Positions 62,473 to 64,000 of a stretch of 64,000 nt of DNA are shown here, piece by piece. The notes under the pieces were generated by a model. That model was given only the letters and a program-made list of their open reading frames with translations, ran no database searches and was not told the origin of the DNA. The position numbers and the translations under genes are program-made. Within the stretch, counting starts at the first letter, position 1, and each line of letters begins with the position of its first letter. This DNA comes from JBCBWG01 sp038523925 (lineage in GTDB: Bacteria > Pseudomonadota > Alphaproteobacteria > Rhizobiales > Hyphomicrobiaceae), in contig JBCBIY010000001.1 in NCBI GenBank assembly GCA_038523925.1, positions 62,001 to 126,000 of the forward strand, written 5' to 3'.

Positions 62473-63873
62473 TTACGAAACGGCGCCGATGTGACGTGCC
62501 GATGTGTGCCTGAAGCGACGGATCAAGAGCGCCGCATAGACCAAGAGTGCAAGCGTCAGGCCGACCCAAAGCCCCGGCGCGCCAAAGCCGAACGTGAAAG
62601 CGAGAAGCCAGAGGACGGGCACGCCGACGACCCAGAAGCTGAAGGTCGAATAAAAGAACAATGGCCGCGTATCGTTATAGCCGCGGAGAATTCCGCAGGT
62701 GACGCACTGCAAGCCGTCGATCACAAAGAAGCAGGCGGCGATGATCACGAGTGTCGGCGCGAGGCGGAAGGTGTCGGCGTTGTCTGGTGTCTCGGCGCCC
62801 AGGAATAGCTCGGGGATGTGGCCCGCGGTGGCCCAGGCGGCGATCATGACGATCGTGGTTGAAACCGCCGTCAGCGTGAGCCCGACCCATCCGGCCTGCT
62901 GTGCGGCGACCGGATTTCGCGCGCCGTACCAGTAGCCAACCCGCACGGCGGCTGCCTGCCCGATGCCGAGCGGGACCATGAAAGCGAGCGACGCCATCTG
63001 CATCGCAATCTGGTGGCTTGCGAGCGCTGCCGTGCTGATGAGGCCTGCGAATAAAACGGCGATGGCAAACAGCCCGTGCTCCATGAAGAACGCAGCACCA
63101 ATCGGCGTGCCGATCACAAACAGCGAGCGGAACTGCTCCCAGTCTGGCCGCCACAGTCGGACGAGCGGTTCGTACTGATTGAGATGGCGATCAGCGCGGA
63201 TTGCAGCGGCGGCTGCAATGCACATCAGGACGTTGACGATCGTTGTCGCAATCCCGGCGCCGATGATGCCCAGCGCGGGCAGGCCGAGGCCTCCGTAGAT
63301 CAGCAGGTAGGCGAGCGCCACGTTGAGCGGGATCGCAGCCAACATGATCCACATGCCAGGTTGTGGCCGGTCGAGCGCGCTCATGTAGCCGCGCATTGCA
63401 AAGAAGATCCACGCGGGCACAACGGACCATGCCAGGCCATAGAGATACGTGCCCGCCAGCGCCGATGTCTCCGGCGCCTGTCCAATCGCGAGCAGGATGG
63501 GCTCGGCTGCGAGCTGCAGCCCGACAAACGGAAATCCAATTGCAATCGCGGCATGAATGCCGACGCGCAGGCTGCGGCGGATCATAACGGCGTCACGCGC
63601 GCCGACCGCCTGGGCCGTCAAAGGCGCGACCGCAGACATGATCCCCATGCCGAAAATGAACGCACTGAACAGGATCGTGTGGGCAAGCGCGCCCGCTGCC
63701 AGGTACGTATCGCCAAGCCGGCCGATCAGCATGAGATCGGTCGTGAACATCGCAACCTGGCCGACCTGGGTCAGCACAAGCGGTACGGCGAGCGCGAACG
63801 AGATGCGCGCCTCCGCTGACCAGGCGAGAAGCGGCGTGGGTCCTGCGCTGCCTTTGACGTCGACGTCGGCCAT
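62473..63873 (-). CDS. MATE family efflux protein
   Basis: 466-aa NorM-like multidrug exporter with twelve hydrophobic segments. Typical MATE stretches are FALAVPLVLTQVGQVAMFTTDLMLIGRLG, split here into PLVLTQVGQVAM and TDLMLIGRLGD, plus GIMSAVAPLTAQAVGARD and the repeat in the second half (PLGIGQAAAVRVGYWYGA). ATG 63873 is chosen since similarity begins shortly after; the extension to 63975 is probably not translated. Substrates unknown. Confidence 0.92.
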   Translation of the reverse strand: MADVDVKGSAGPTPLLAWSAEARISFALAVPLVLTQVGQVAMFTTDLMLIGRLGDTYLAAGALAHTILFSAFIFGMGIMSAVAPLTAQAVGARDAVMIRRSLRVGIHAAIAIGFPFVGLQLAAEPILLAIGQAPETSALAGTYLYGLAWSVVPAWIFFAMRGYMSALDRPQPGMWIMLAAIPLNVALAYLLIYGGLGLPALGIIGAGIATTIVNVLMCIAAAAAIRADRHLNQYEPLVRLWRPDWEQFRSLFVIGTPIGAAFFMEHGLFAIAVLFAGLISTAALASHQIAMQMASLAFMVPLGIGQAAAVRVGYWYGARNPVAAQQAGWVGLTLTAVSTTIVMIAAWATAGHIPELFLGAETPDNADTFRLAPTLVIIAACFFVIDGLQCVTCGILRGYNDTRPLFFYSTFSFWVVGVPVLWLLAFTFGFGAPGLWVGLTLALLVYAALLIRRFRHTSARHIGAVS

Positions 63874-64000
63874 CGCCGGTGTTGCCTTGTCAGAACCGCG
63901 CGGGCGGTCGAGGCCGAACGCCTCTGGCCTTGCACGCGCTTTTGCGAGAAGTTGCGTCGGCCGGGGGCGGAGCATAGGCGCAGCCGGTAAGACGAGGCCT

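Overview
The window is GC-rich, densely packed, single-copy chromosomal DNA. The organism looks like an alphaproteobacterium, most likely Hyphomicrobiales or a close relative; I cannot name a species. The reasons are: a ParC with an alphaproteobacterial-looking quinolone-resistance region, an FeS-type PhrB photolyase beside a renalase-like flavoprotein, a NupABC/BmpA-type purine importer, a fused Dpp-type double ATPase, many ATGA/GTGA translational couplings, and several CoA-ligase/liv-type transporter neighbourhoods. I see no tRNA, rRNA, CRISPR array, transposase, integrase or prophage gene.

Layout. 0.1-3 kb: a lipoprotein resembling a prokaryotic ionotropic glutamate receptor, a 93-bp tandem repeat pair, and a bifunctional GDP-mannose enzyme (minus strand). 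3.1-6.3 kb: a HerA-type ATPase co-translated with an orphan histidine kinase. 6.4-9.9 kb: a LysE exporter, a small periplasmic unknown, and parC. 10.2-16.3 kb: a family-5 peptide-type ABC importer (Tat-exported binding protein, two permeases, fused double ATPase). 16.3-20.4 kb: a HAD hydrolase, a DUF2461 protein, a renalase-like oxidoreductase and the FeS photolyase. 20.5-25.4 kb: otsB, a GH15 glucoamylase/trehalase, otsA and glucokinase, which together can make, split and re-phosphorylate trehalose. 25.5-33.3 kb: a purine/nucleoside ABC importer followed by adenine deaminase and guanine deaminase, a compact purine-scavenging operon. 33.4-38.7 kb: a phytanoyl-CoA-dioxygenase-like protein, an acyl-CoA synthetase, a TauE/SafE exporter and a propionyl-CoA synthetase.

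38.7-49.4 kb is the most unusual part. A minus-strand set encodes a CHASE2 membrane protein with no output domain, a FecR-like periplasmic protein, a DUF4864 protein and a von Willebrand A protein. After one malonyl-CoA-synthetase gene comes a plus-strand set: a small coiled-coil protein, a one-pass membrane protein joining a cytoplasmic roadblock/longin-like region to a periplasmic OmpA peptidoglycan-binding domain, a Ras/Rab-like small GTPase lacking the usual catalytic glutamine, a PAS-like histidine kinase and a single-domain response regulator. I propose this as a GTPase-gated, cell-wall-anchored signalling complex; the function is inference.

49.4-59.8 kb: a PaaK-like CoA ligase, a DUF808 membrane protein, and a liv-type ABC importer operon (acyl-CoA synthetase-LivG-LivH-VOC protein-LivM-LivK-LivF). 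The embedded CoA ligase suggests a carboxylate substrate rather than an amino acid. 59.9-63.9 kb: methylmalonate-semialdehyde dehydrogenase, a PilZ-like protein and a MATE exporter. Five AMP-forming CoA ligases plus MmsA point to a metabolism rich in short-chain and branched acyl-CoA.
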